DNA of 64,000 nt, taken from positions 1 to 64,000 of the forward strand of contig NZ_LMVK01000051.1 in NCBI RefSeq assembly GCF_001541315.1, written 5' to 3'. How positions within the stretch are numbered: position 1 is the stretch's first letter; every line of letters begins with the position of its first letter. The notes beneath the pieces are model-generated. The model had not been told where the DNA came from. It searched no databases and saw only the letters and a program-made list of their open reading frames with translations. Positions 56,560 to 64,000 of the stretch are shown here, one piece after another. The position numbers were made by a program, and so were the translations under genes. This DNA comes from Agrobacterium tumefaciens str. B6. GTDB lineage: Bacteria > Pseudomonadota > Alphaproteobacteria > Rhizobiales > Rhizobiaceae.

Positions 56560-56624
56560 GGGATGAGTCTCTCAGCCCAAGGACTTGGGTTGGCTGGACC
56601 CCGGATCAAGTCCGGGGTGACGGA
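56560..56624. repeat. partial A-type repeat (A8) adjoining B2
   Basis: Only the right half of an inverted A element is present: CTCAGCCCAAGGACTTGGGT, then the arm CCCCGGATCAAGTCCGGGGT. It lies 18 bases from B2. Confidence 0.8.
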
Positions 56625-56710
56625 GTGGGGATGCTACGACCTTGCCACAAGCGCGCAAGGCAACTTGCCATGCCTCTCGGTAGCTTCGCACCCCTTTGAA
56701 AATCCGCCGC

Positions 56711-58114
56711 TCAATCCTTCTTGATCTCACCCATGCGGTTCCACGCATCCAGCCCGGCAATCTTGTAGGCTTCCGCGAGCGTGGGGTAATTGAACGTATT
56801 CTCCACGAAATACTCCACCGTGCCTTTGAGATTCAGCACCGCCTGGCCGATATGCACCAGTTCCGTTGCGCCTTCGCCGACGATGTGGACGCCGAGCAGG
56901 CGGCGGGTTTTCAGCGAGAAGATCATCTTCAAGAGCCCGCTGTCGAGACCCATGATGTGGCCGCGGGAGGTTTCGCGGAAATGGGCGATGCCGCATTCAT
57001 AGGGAATGGCGCGTTCGATGACTTCTTCTTCCGTCAGGCCGCAGGTGGAGATTTCAGGCACGGCATAGATGCCGTAGGGGAAGAATTGCGGCGGGTCGCC
57101 GGCCGGGGGACCGACGGCCTGGCGGGGGGCGATGCGGCCCTGTTCCATGGACGTGGATGCAAGGCTCGGGAAACCGATGATGTCGCCGGCGGCATAGATG
57201 TTCGGCACCGAGGTCTGGAAGGTCTCGGGATCGACCTTCAGGCGGCCGCGGCTGTCGGCCTCCAGCCCGCAGGCCGAAAGGTTGAGCGTATCGGTAGCGC
57301 CGACGCGGCCGGCGGCAAACAGCACCGTCTCGGCCTTGAGGACGCGACCATTGCCGAGCGAGACGAGGCATTTGCCGCCGTCGTCACGCTCCACCTTTTC
57401 CGCCTTCTGGCCGAAGATCAGCTTCATGTTGCGGTCGCGCAGCTGATAGGCGAAATCCTCGACGATTTCCTTGTCGATGAATTCCAGCATCGTTTCGCGC
57501 GGCTCCACCACCGTCACCTGCGTGTCGAGCGCGCTGAAGATCGTGGCGTATTCGATGCCGATGACGCCGGCGCCGACAACGATCATCGAGCGCGGCAGCT
57601 CCTTGATCTCGAGAATCTCGTCCGAATCGAGCACCGCTTCGCCATCGAAGGGAATGTGCGGCGGCCGGTAGGGGCGGGTGCCAATGGTCAGCAGGATCGA
57701 GGTCGCGGTAACGGTCATGATCTCACCATCGCTTTTCACCACCTTCATGGTGTTCGCGTCGATGAAGCTTGCCGTGCCGCGAATGTGCTGGACGCGGTTG
57801 CGGGCGAACTGGTGCTCCAGCACTTCCACTTCGTGATCCAGCGTGATGAGCAGGCGGCGGCGCAGGTCTTCGGCGTCGATCTCCTGCTTGACACGATAGG
57901 CGCGCCCGTAAAAACCGCGCTCGCGCCAGCCGGTGAGGTTGAGCGCCGTTTCGCGCAGGGTCTTCGAAGGGATGGTGCCGGTGTGCACCGAAACGCCGCC
58001 GACGCGGCTGCCCTTCTCGATGACCAGAACCTTCTTTTCGAGCTTGGCGGCCTGAATGGCGGCCCGTCTTCCCGCCGGACCGCTGCCGACAACAATCAGA
58101 TCGAACTGGTGCAT
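56711..58114 (-). CDS. sthA: soluble pyridine nucleotide (NAD(P)+) transhydrogenase
   Basis: SthA is a flavoprotein that equilibrates NADPH and NAD+. The 467-residue protein has the FAD site LIVVGSGPAGRRAAIQAAKL and the NAD site MIVVGAGVIGIEYATIFS. At the position of the redox disulfide it has HTGTIPSKTLRET, without cysteines, which separates SthA from lipoamide dehydrogenase. The C-terminal dimer interface with NYPTLAEAYKIAGLDAWNR is intact. The frame is open to 58237, but MHQFDLIVV at 58114 is the family start. Confidence 0.93.
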   Translation of the reverse strand: MHQFDLIVVGSGPAGRRAAIQAAKLEKKVLVIEKGSRVGGVSVHTGTIPSKTLRETALNLTGWRERGFYGRAYRVKQEIDAEDLRRRLLITLDHEVEVLEHQFARNRVQHIRGTASFIDANTMKVVKSDGEIMTVTATSILLTIGTRPYRPPHIPFDGEAVLDSDEILEIKELPRSMIVVGAGVIGIEYATIFSALDTQVTVVEPRETMLEFIDKEIVEDFAYQLRDRNMKLIFGQKAEKVERDDGGKCLVSLGNGRVLKAETVLFAAGRVGATDTLNLSACGLEADSRGRLKVDPETFQTSVPNIYAAGDIIGFPSLASTSMEQGRIAPRQAVGPPAGDPPQFFPYGIYAVPEISTCGLTEEEVIERAIPYECGIAHFRETSRGHIMGLDSGLLKMIFSLKTRRLLGVHIVGEGATELVHIGQAVLNLKGTVEYFVENTFNYPTLAEAYKIAGLDAWNRMGEIKKD

Positions 58115-58361
58115 GAAAAACCCCGGAACAGAATTATTGCAATGACCGGATGTCGCATCCGGCATGGCGTCGCCGCGAAATGGTCGTGATGCCATTTTGA
58201 TGATGGGGAGTGATTCCCCCTTCAGCCTTGCCCGCAAGAGTGCAATGCAACAAACGCCTGCGTCAATCTGTAGCGTAAGAATCTGACGGATTCGTAACTG
58301 GGGGGTGAGGTTTCAGGAGGTTGTGCGATTCTTAGTGGCGCGGAGGTGCGTGGAGCTTACC

Positions 58362-58410
58362 CCCCTCTGCCCTGCCGGGCATCTCCCCCTCAAGGGGGGA
58401 GATCGACTCG
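58362..58410. repeat. short palindromic repeat type C
   Basis: CTGCCCTGCCGGGCATCTCC and CCCTCAAGGGGGGAGAT make two adjacent hairpins. I recall near-identical sequences being frequent between genes of rhizobia, but there is only one copy in this window. Confidence 0.55.
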
Positions 58411-58803
58411 CGGGCAGGTTTCGCCCATCTCAATATTTGCGAATGAAGTGGTGTTCACGCTCCTCCGTTCACTCCTGAAAATGCCCCAAAAACCCAACAG
58501 CTTCATCCCGCACGGCGCTACCGGGCGGGGATGGTTTGGGCGTCGGGCGATTGCCCGGCCGCGCTTTGGTTGGGGTTGGTGTGGGTCGGATGCGTTGCGC
58601 AGCCGGGTCTTTCACCATGCCGTATTTCGCAAAGGGCCGTGCACCGCCTGTTGCGAAATGGTCCTTTCCACGAACGTTGCCAGCGTTCCCACCACAGGAC
58701 CGTCCCTTGGTTTCCGCCACGTCTGGCAGCCACCCGGCAGGACTGCGTTCACTCTAACAGCGCGCCGCGGAGCGGGGAAAAGCGGGGACGAATTTTTCCG
58801 GCG
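58411..58803. other. 393-base region without an assignable gene
   Basis: Several open frames exist on both strands (for example 58469-58720 minus, very Pro/Arg-rich), but none has a ribosome site or recognisable domain. An inverted repeat TTTCGCAA (58625-58632) / TTGCGAAA (58651-58658) lies near the middle. The stretch is GC-rich and could be a degenerate gene, a repeat, or an RNA; I cannot decide. Confidence 0.3.
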
Positions 58804-59337
58804 TCAGTCTTCCTTGCGGGTAACGTGGCGGTGGAGCGCGGCAAGGTCCTGGCGGAGCGCCGCCAGTTCGGCCAGCACTTTCACATCGATCTTTTCATGC
58901 AGTGAAAGAACCTCGAGCTCGGCCTTCAGGTTCACCTCATAATCCTTGGCGGCCTCAAAACGGTCACGGGCGGCCTGACGGTTCTGCGACATCATGATGA
59001 TCGGCGCCTGAATGGCGGCCAGCATGGAGAGCAGCAGGTTGAGGAAGATGAAGGGATAGGGGTCGAAGGCGCGCGTCGTCAGCACGATGGTGTTGACGAT
59101 GGCCCAGACCACCAGGAAAAAGCAGAAGCTGAGGATGAAACCCCAGGAGCCGCCGACCTTGGCGATATTGTCGGCCAGCCTGTCGCCGAGGCTGGCGCCG
59201 GCGGAAAATTCCGCGTTGATGTCGCTCGAAACCAGCTTTTTCTGGTGCGAGAGTTCGAGAATACGCTGCTCCACCTCGCCGATTTCGCGGGAGGAGCGCT
59301 TGAAGTGCGAAACGATATAGTCGGAGATATCTGACAC
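58804..59337 (-). CDS. DUF1003 membrane protein
   Basis: The protein (177 residues) has the DUF1003 pattern: GDRLADNIAKVGGSWGFILSF, two membrane helices (about 62-82 and 92-115) separated by FDPYPFIFLNLLLSMLAA, the QAPIIMMSQNRQAARDR motif, and a coiled-coil-like tail. Function is unknown. The best start is GTG 59337 with GGAG seven bases upstream; the frame extends 59 codons further but the extra sequence is low-complexity and unlikely. Confidence 0.88.
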   Translation of the reverse strand: MSDISDYIVSHFKRSSREIGEVEQRILELSHQKKLVSSDINAEFSAGASLGDRLADNIAKVGGSWGFILSFCFFLVVWAIVNTIVLTTRAFDPYPFIFLNLLLSMLAAIQAPIIMMSQNRQAARDRFEAAKDYEVNLKAELEVLSLHEKIDVKVLAELAALRQDLAALHRHVTRKED

Positions 59338-59452
59338 GGTGTTTCTCCGGTTCTGATGGGGCGATGAGGATGTTTCCCGAGATAAACCCGCATGGCGGTG
59401 GAATTCAAACGATTTCCACGGCCATGGGTTCAGGCGTCCCCGCCGAAAACCA

Positions 59453-61393
59453 TCAGACCGACGGCGCGCCCTCATGCAGCCAGTTGAAACCGGGGAAGAA
59501 GCGCTCGCGGCCATATTGCTGGCCGAACATCATGTCGAACTGCAGCAGGCGGTAATCGCGCACCACGTCGGGAATGGCATTGGGCGCAATCGACCAGTCG
59601 GGCAGGGCCTTGCCGTCGGTCGCCACCAGCATATGCCGGTCGATGACGGAGAAGGCCTTCTGCACCTCGCCCAGTGTGCCGGTATAGAAGGGATCGGAGA
59701 AGCCGGCCGTCTTCAGCACATGGTAAGGCAAAAGCGCCGGGCTGATGGTGCCGATATTCTTGCGCACGCCCTTCCTGGAGGACCAGACGACGAGCGGTGT
59801 CTCGTGTTCCTTCTTCATCACCTCCAGCTGCGCACGGCGGCTTGCCACCATGCCCGGCATGTAACCGCTTTCCACGAAGGTCTGGCCGAGCGGCGGCAGG
59901 TGATCGCCGAAGAGGACGATGATGGTTTCACGGTCGCGTTTTTTTGCCCAGCGCATCAGTTTCAGCAGCGCTTCATCGGCTTCCGCCACCCCTTGCGAAT
60001 AGGTGGCAAGCGCCTGCGAGGCGGAGGCGGAGAGATCACCTTCGACGCCGATGGTGTTTTCGGCGTAACGGGTGGCCTCGTAAGGACCGTGTCCCTGCAG
60101 GGTGACGGCGAAGAGGAAAAGCGGGTTCTGCGTCCGGTCCGCCGTCGCTATGATCTCGTCCATCAGCGCATCGTCGGAGGCGAAGTTGCCGCGTTTTTCC
60201 ATGGCTGGCAGCGTCTCTTCCGAGCGGAATTCCTCGAAGCCGAAATTCCTGTAGACCTGCTTGCGGTTCCAGAACCATTCCTGGAACGGGTGCATGGCGA
60301 TGGCCGAATAGCCTTCACCGCGGAAGAAACTGGCGAGCGAGGGCACCGGGCGGCGAATATATTGCTGGTAGGGAATGCTGCCATAGGGCAGGAAGGCGTT
60401 GGAAAAGCCGGTCAGCGCCTCGAATTCCACATTCGCCGTCATGCCGCCGAACTCGGGCGAAAAGACGTTGCCCGACTGTTTGGCGCGGATGGTCGGCATC
60501 GGATCGGCCGAAAGCTTCACGTTTTCGAGCCGAGCCGGGTCCCAGAGCGATTCGCTCATCAGCATGATGACGTCAGGGTAGTCGCCCTTGTTGGCGGCGA
60601 AGGCGGCGGGTTCGGACGTCAGGTCGGCGATGCTGTTTTCACCGTAACCCTGTGGCGCCGAGACATTGGCCATCGGAATATTGAAGGCGAAGGCCATCAG
60701 GAAGCCGTTGTGGCGGTAGTTTTCCTGCTGATCCCACATCATGGGTATGATGTTGAGACGGTCACGTGCCCAGGAATAGTGCGAATAGTCCATCAGCGAG
60801 GCAAGACTGGCAAGAAGCGGCAGCGCCAGCGCGAGACCAGCCGCGCGCTCACGCCATCGCAGGACGGGCGAATGGCGGCGCGCGAGCAGCCATAGCGCCA
60901 CAAGTGCCGCAATGGCGGCGCAGATGCCAAGCCCGAGCAGCACGGCCGTCAAGGGCTGTGCCTTCAGCATGGTCGGCAGAAGCTCGAGGATCTGCCGGCC
61001 GAACAGCAGGTCGGAGGGGTAAAGCGGATCGGAAAGATAGGTCTGTTTCTGCGCGGAGATCAGCCCGGTCATCGCGCAGAGCGGTGCAATGGCGATCAGC
61101 GACAGGTAACGCCGGCCAAGGATGGCATCCAGCGCCACGAGAAGGGCGAGCACGGCGGCAATGGTGGTCATGCCGGGGCGTGCGGATGAGGTGAGGAAAG
61201 CACCGACATCCGTGAGCGAACCGCGGGCGATCCACTCCAGCACCACAACGAGCACAACGGATGCGACCGTCAGATTGGCAAGCGTATAGGCCGTGCCCGA
61301 AAGCTTCGAAAGGCTCCTAATCCCTGCAGGCGAAAAGACAAAACCAGCCTTTTCGGAAGCCGTTGTTTTTGGCGCCGAATGTCTCAAACCCAT
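59453..61393 (-). CDS. LtaS/OpgB-type membrane sulfatase-fold phosphotransferase
   Basis: The protein has 646 residues. The first 205 hold about five or six membrane helices. The rest is an extracytoplasmic alkaline-phosphatase/sulfatase-like domain. Family motifs are PDVIMLMSESLWDP, the nucleophile region FGGMTANVEFEALTG (Thr), HPFQEWFWNR, GHGPYE and FGDHLPPLGQ with the metal Asp-His. Relatives transfer phosphoglycerol or phosphoethanolamine to glucans or lipids. In this organism a role in modifying periplasmic cyclic beta-glucan, as for rhizobial CgmB, is a guess. It is divergent from nadE across 222 bases. Confidence 0.85.
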   Translation of the reverse strand: MGLRHSAPKTTASEKAGFVFSPAGIRSLSKLSGTAYTLANLTVASVVLVVVLEWIARGSLTDVGAFLTSSARPGMTTIAAVLALLVALDAILGRRYLSLIAIAPLCAMTGLISAQKQTYLSDPLYPSDLLFGRQILELLPTMLKAQPLTAVLLGLGICAAIAALVALWLLARRHSPVLRWRERAAGLALALPLLASLASLMDYSHYSWARDRLNIIPMMWDQQENYRHNGFLMAFAFNIPMANVSAPQGYGENSIADLTSEPAAFAANKGDYPDVIMLMSESLWDPARLENVKLSADPMPTIRAKQSGNVFSPEFGGMTANVEFEALTGFSNAFLPYGSIPYQQYIRRPVPSLASFFRGEGYSAIAMHPFQEWFWNRKQVYRNFGFEEFRSEETLPAMEKRGNFASDDALMDEIIATADRTQNPLFLFAVTLQGHGPYEATRYAENTIGVEGDLSASASQALATYSQGVAEADEALLKLMRWAKKRDRETIIVLFGDHLPPLGQTFVESGYMPGMVASRRAQLEVMKKEHETPLVVWSSRKGVRKNIGTISPALLPYHVLKTAGFSDPFYTGTLGEVQKAFSVIDRHMLVATDGKALPDWSIAPNAIPDVVRDYRLLQFDMMFGQQYGRERFFPGFNWLHEGAPSV

Positions 61394-61615
61394 ACTCCGG
61401 TATTTCAGGCGGCACGGCCGATCCGGGGAGGTGAATCGGGTGTCGCAAAAGTGTCATGTAACTGTCACATAAGCGCGATGAACGCGACATGAACTTTGCG
61501 CAGCCTGGCCGGTGCGGCGATAACCTTAGCGTGAACGCGCGCGCCCGATGCGTAACGGGCGCCGCCATGCAATTGCCGCGTTGCGGAGCGGGCACGGGCG
61601 CGGTATTGAAAAGCC

Positions 61616-63295
61616 ATGAGCGACAGACACGATATCCAGAACCATCTCCGGATTGCCGTCGGGCAGTTCAATCCCACTGTTGGCGACGTGGCGGGCAATC
61701 TCGCCAAGGCGCGCGAGGCTAGGGCCGATGCGGCAACGCAGGGCGCAGACCTTCTGCTTCTGACCGAACTCTTCATTTCAGGCTATCCGCCTGAGGATCT
61801 GGTGCTGAAGCCGGCTTTCCTGAAAGCATGCCTGAAAGCGGTGGAAGAACTGGCGGCGGAGACCGCCGATGGCGGACCGGGCGTCGTTATCGGTTTTCCG
61901 CGACAGGGCGAGACGGGACGACACAATTCCGTGGCGCTTCTGGATGGCGGCAAGATCATCGCGCTGCGCGACAAGATAGACCTGCCGAATTACGGTGAAT
62001 TCGACGAAAAACGTGTTTTCTCCGAGGGTTCGATTTCCGGTCCCTATAATTTCCGTGGGGTCAGGATCGGTATTCCGATCTGCGAGGAAATCTGGAACGA
62101 TATGGGTGTCTGCGAGACGCTCTCCGAAAGCGGGGCGGAAATCCTGCTGGTGCCGAACGGTTCGCCCTATTATCGCGGCAAGCTGGATGTGCGCCATCAG
62201 GTGGCGCTCAGGCAGGTGATCGAAAGCGCCCTGCCGCTCGTTTTCGCCAACCAGCTGGGCGGGCAGGACGAGCTGGTATTCGATGGCGCAAGCTTCGGTT
62301 TCAATGCCGACAAGACGCTTGCCTTCCAGATGAGCCAGTTCGAGGCCACACTTGCCGTCACCGACTGGAAACGCACGGCAGATGGCTGGCGCTGCGAAAG
62401 CGGGCCTTTCTCGAAGATTCCCGAAGGTGAGGAAGCGGATTACCGCGCCTGCATGCTGGGCTTCCGTGATTACGTCAACAAGAACGGCTTCAAGAGCGTG
62501 GTTCTCGGCCTTTCCGGCGGTATCGATTCGGCGATCTGTGCCGCCCTTGCCGTCGATGCGCTGGGCGAGGAGCGGGTGCGCTGCATCATGCTGCCTTACC
62601 GTTATACCTCGGAAGAATCGCTGAAGGACGCGGCCGATTGCGCCAGGGCGCTGGGCTGCCGCTACGATATCGTGCCGATCGTGGAACCGGTGGAAGGGTT
62701 CCTCTCGGCGCTGTCCGATCTCTTCGAGGGCACGGAAGAGGGCATTACCGAGGAAAACCTGCAGAGCCGCACGCGCGGCACCATCCTGATGGCCGTCTCG
62801 AACAAGTTCGGCTCGATGGTGGTGACGACGGGCAACAAGTCTGAGATGTCAGTGGGTTACGCCACGCTCTACGGCGACATGAATGGCGGTTTCAACCCCA
62901 TCAAGGACCTCTACAAGATGCAGGTCTATGCCATTTCCAGCTGGCGCAACGCCCATGTTCCGCCGGGTGCTCTCGGCCCTTCCGGCGAGGTGATCCCCGC
63001 CAATATCATTTCCAAGGCCCCGTCGGCCGAATTGCGTCCCAACCAGACCGACCAGGATTCGCTGCCGCCCTATCCGGTACTCGACGATATTCTGGAATGC
63101 CTTGTCGAGAAGGAAATGTCGGTCGAGGAGATTCTCGCACGCGGCCATGATGTGGCCACCGTGCACCGGGTGGAGCATCTGCTTTATCTCGCCGAATACA
63201 AGCGCCGGCAATCGGCTCCGGGTGTTAAGATCACCAAGAAGAACTTCGGCCGTGACCGGCGTTATCCGATCACCAACCGGTTCCGGGATCGGTGA
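61616..63295 (+). CDS. nadE: glutamine-dependent NAD+ synthetase
   Basis: NadE amidates nicotinate adenine dinucleotide with ammonia released from glutamine. The 559-residue protein is the two-domain form. It has an N-terminal nitrilase-like glutaminase with Glu (LLLTELFISGYPPED), Lys (LRDKIDLPNYGEFDE) and Cys (IGIPICEEIWNDMG). The synthetase domain from about residue 280 has the LGLSGGIDSAICAALAVDAL P-loop and the TTGNKSEMSVGYATLYGDM motif. It has its own promoter region, divergent from the sulfatase-like gene. Confidence 0.96.
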   Translation: MSDRHDIQNHLRIAVGQFNPTVGDVAGNLAKAREARADAATQGADLLLLTELFISGYPPEDLVLKPAFLKACLKAVEELAAETADGGPGVVIGFPRQGETGRHNSVALLDGGKIIALRDKIDLPNYGEFDEKRVFSEGSISGPYNFRGVRIGIPICEEIWNDMGVCETLSESGAEILLVPNGSPYYRGKLDVRHQVALRQVIESALPLVFANQLGGQDELVFDGASFGFNADKTLAFQMSQFEATLAVTDWKRTADGWRCESGPFSKIPEGEEADYRACMLGFRDYVNKNGFKSVVLGLSGGIDSAICAALAVDALGEERVRCIMLPYRYTSEESLKDAADCARALGCRYDIVPIVEPVEGFLSALSDLFEGTEEGITEENLQSRTRGTILMAVSNKFGSMVVTTGNKSEMSVGYATLYGDMNGGFNPIKDLYKMQVYAISSWRNAHVPPGALGPSGEVIPANIISKAPSAELRPNQTDQDSLPPYPVLDDILECLVEKEMSVEEILARGHDVATVHRVEHLLYLAEYKRRQSAPGVKITKKNFGRDRRYPITNRFRDR

Positions 63296-63343
63296 TTGAG
63301 GGCGCGCGCCATTGATTTCTGGCGGGTGAGTTACTGACTTTCT

Positions 63344-63420
63344 CCGTCATCCTCGCCCTTGAGGCGAGGATCCATGCGCGGTTGAGATTGTGGGTCCTCG
63401 GGTCAAGCCCGAGGATGACG
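63344..63420. repeat. dispersed palindromic repeat B3
   Basis: The arms are CATCCTCGCCCTTGAGGCGA and GGGTCAAGCCCGAGGATGAC. The left arm carries compensated changes (CTCGCC/GGCGAG) that preserve its own hairpin. Confidence 0.8.
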
Positions 63421-63450
63421 TCGCGTGTGAGGAGCTTTTTGACAACGCAT

Positions 63451-63477
63451 AAACGGCGCGGAGAACACCCCGCGCCG
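63451..63477 (-). terminator. terminator downstream of the VOC gene
   Basis: CGGCGCGG / CCGCGCCG form a perfect 8-bp stem, and on the minus strand TTTATG follows. It lies ten bases beyond the VOC stop. Confidence 0.6.
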
Positions 63478-63487
63478 CTCGCTCATC

Positions 63488-63865
63488 TCAAATAACCTGC
63501 CCCACATCGATACGGTTGCCATCGGGGTCTTCAAAGACGAAGGCGCGCAGGCCGTAATCCTTGTCCTGCAGGCCCTTGATGATGCGCAAGCCCTGGCTCT
63601 TGCAGAGCGCGTGCAGCGCATCGACATCGCTCACCATCATATGCGCCACGTTGAAGGGCGCTGCCTTGTGCGTGGGCTGCAATGTCAGATGCAGCTCGGC
63701 ATTGCCCTGTTTCAGGATCATGAAGCCGACGGGGTTGCCGTTTTCGAAGGTCTTTTCAAAGCCCAGCACGCCAACGTAAAAATCATGGGCCGTTTCGATA
63801 TTTTTGACAGGAAGCATTGCGGCGATCCGGCCGAAGCGGATGCCGTGATCGGCGATGGTATTCAT
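63488..63865 (-). CDS. VOC (glyoxalase/bleomycin-resistance-fold) family protein
   Basis: A single 125-residue VOC protein. It has the paired beta-alpha-beta-beta-beta modules RIAAMLPVKNIETAHDFYVGVLGF and NVAHMMVSDVDALHALCKSQGL, and the closing FVFEDPDGNRIDVGQ motif with its metal-ligand Glu/Asp positions. VOC members include glyoxalase I, dioxygenases and drug-binding proteins. This one resembles the bleomycin-resistance-like branch, but substrate is unknown. The last 135 bases of the window beyond it hold no gene that I can support. Confidence 0.88.
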   Translation of the reverse strand: MNTIADHGIRFGRIAAMLPVKNIETAHDFYVGVLGFEKTFENGNPVGFMILKQGNAELHLTLQPTHKAAPFNVAHMMVSDVDALHALCKSQGLRIIKGLQDKDYGLRAFVFEDPDGNRIDVGQVI

Positions 63866-64000
63866 CGCGGAACCTCGGATCTGGGAGAAACGGGAAGCGG
63901 CGCGGACGGTGCCGGAGCGCTGGCGTTTTTTCCGGTTTGAATTTGCAGGACGGTGCCTGCCGCCCTAGGATCATAATCACGGCGATGGCGGATGCAAACG

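Noticed and set aside
58346-58942. 198-codon plus-strand frame between sthA and the DUF1003 gene
   Set aside because: It begins inside a palindromic repeat, overlaps the end of the DUF1003 gene in antisense and has no ribosome site.
2414-63420. CRISPR array from the recurring repeats
   Set aside because: Copies are kilobases apart, vary in length and orientation, and are not separated by uniform spacers; no cas genes are present.

Overview
The window is a stretch of chromosome from an alphaproteobacterium of the Rhizobiaceae, most probably the Agrobacterium tumefaciens/fabrum group. This rests on GC-rich coding, ExoR at the left end, the nagZ-scpA-scpB-tatABC-serS-surE-pcm order, DUF1127 micro-genes and dispersed rhizobial palindromic repeats. 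Most of it is core genome. No prophage, integrase, transposase or CRISPR array is visible.

Left third (0-19 kb): exoR (periplasmic regulator of the ChvG/ChvI acid switch), xthA, erpA, dgt, argS, a large SPOR-domain envelope protein, then a tightly packed run from nagZ through scpAB (chromosome segregation), tatABC (twin-arginine export), serS and surE-pcm. It ends with a LysM/LytM (NlpD-like) lipoprotein gene that is broken by a one-base frameshift.

Middle (19-41 kb): molybdenum-cofactor genes in two places (mobB-mobA with two transporters and moaA; moeA-moaC downstream of trpD-trpC and a PpiD-like chaperone), a Kef-type antiporter, an FMN-binding oxidase-fold protein and a soluble diguanylate cyclase (probable DgcB). 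Three tiny membrane-protein genes lie in tandem at 34.7-35.3 kb. They are followed by coaD, two cyclophilins, queA-tgt (queuosine) and pabB (folate).

Accessory-looking part (41-49.5 kb): a four-gene minus-strand cassette encodes a GNAT-like acyltransferase, a free-standing acyl carrier protein, an AMP-forming ligase and a PLP decarboxylase. By analogy with VinN/VinL/VinO and BtrJ/BtrI/BtrK it could load an amino acid on a carrier, decarboxylate it there and transfer it; this is the best candidate here for an undescribed system. Next come glutathione-dependent formaldehyde dehydrogenase and an orphan trio of TadE/TadG-like pseudopilins.

Right part (49.5-64 kb): trmFO, two DUF1127 micro-genes with bidirectional terminators, tRNA-Leu(UAG), trigger factor, a P-loop kinase-like protein, a secreted beta-rich protein, soluble transhydrogenase, DUF1003, an LtaS/OpgB-type membrane sulfatase-fold transferase, NAD synthetase and a VOC protein.

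At least twelve dispersed palindromic elements occupy many of the intergenic gaps. They fall into two related families with interchangeable arms.
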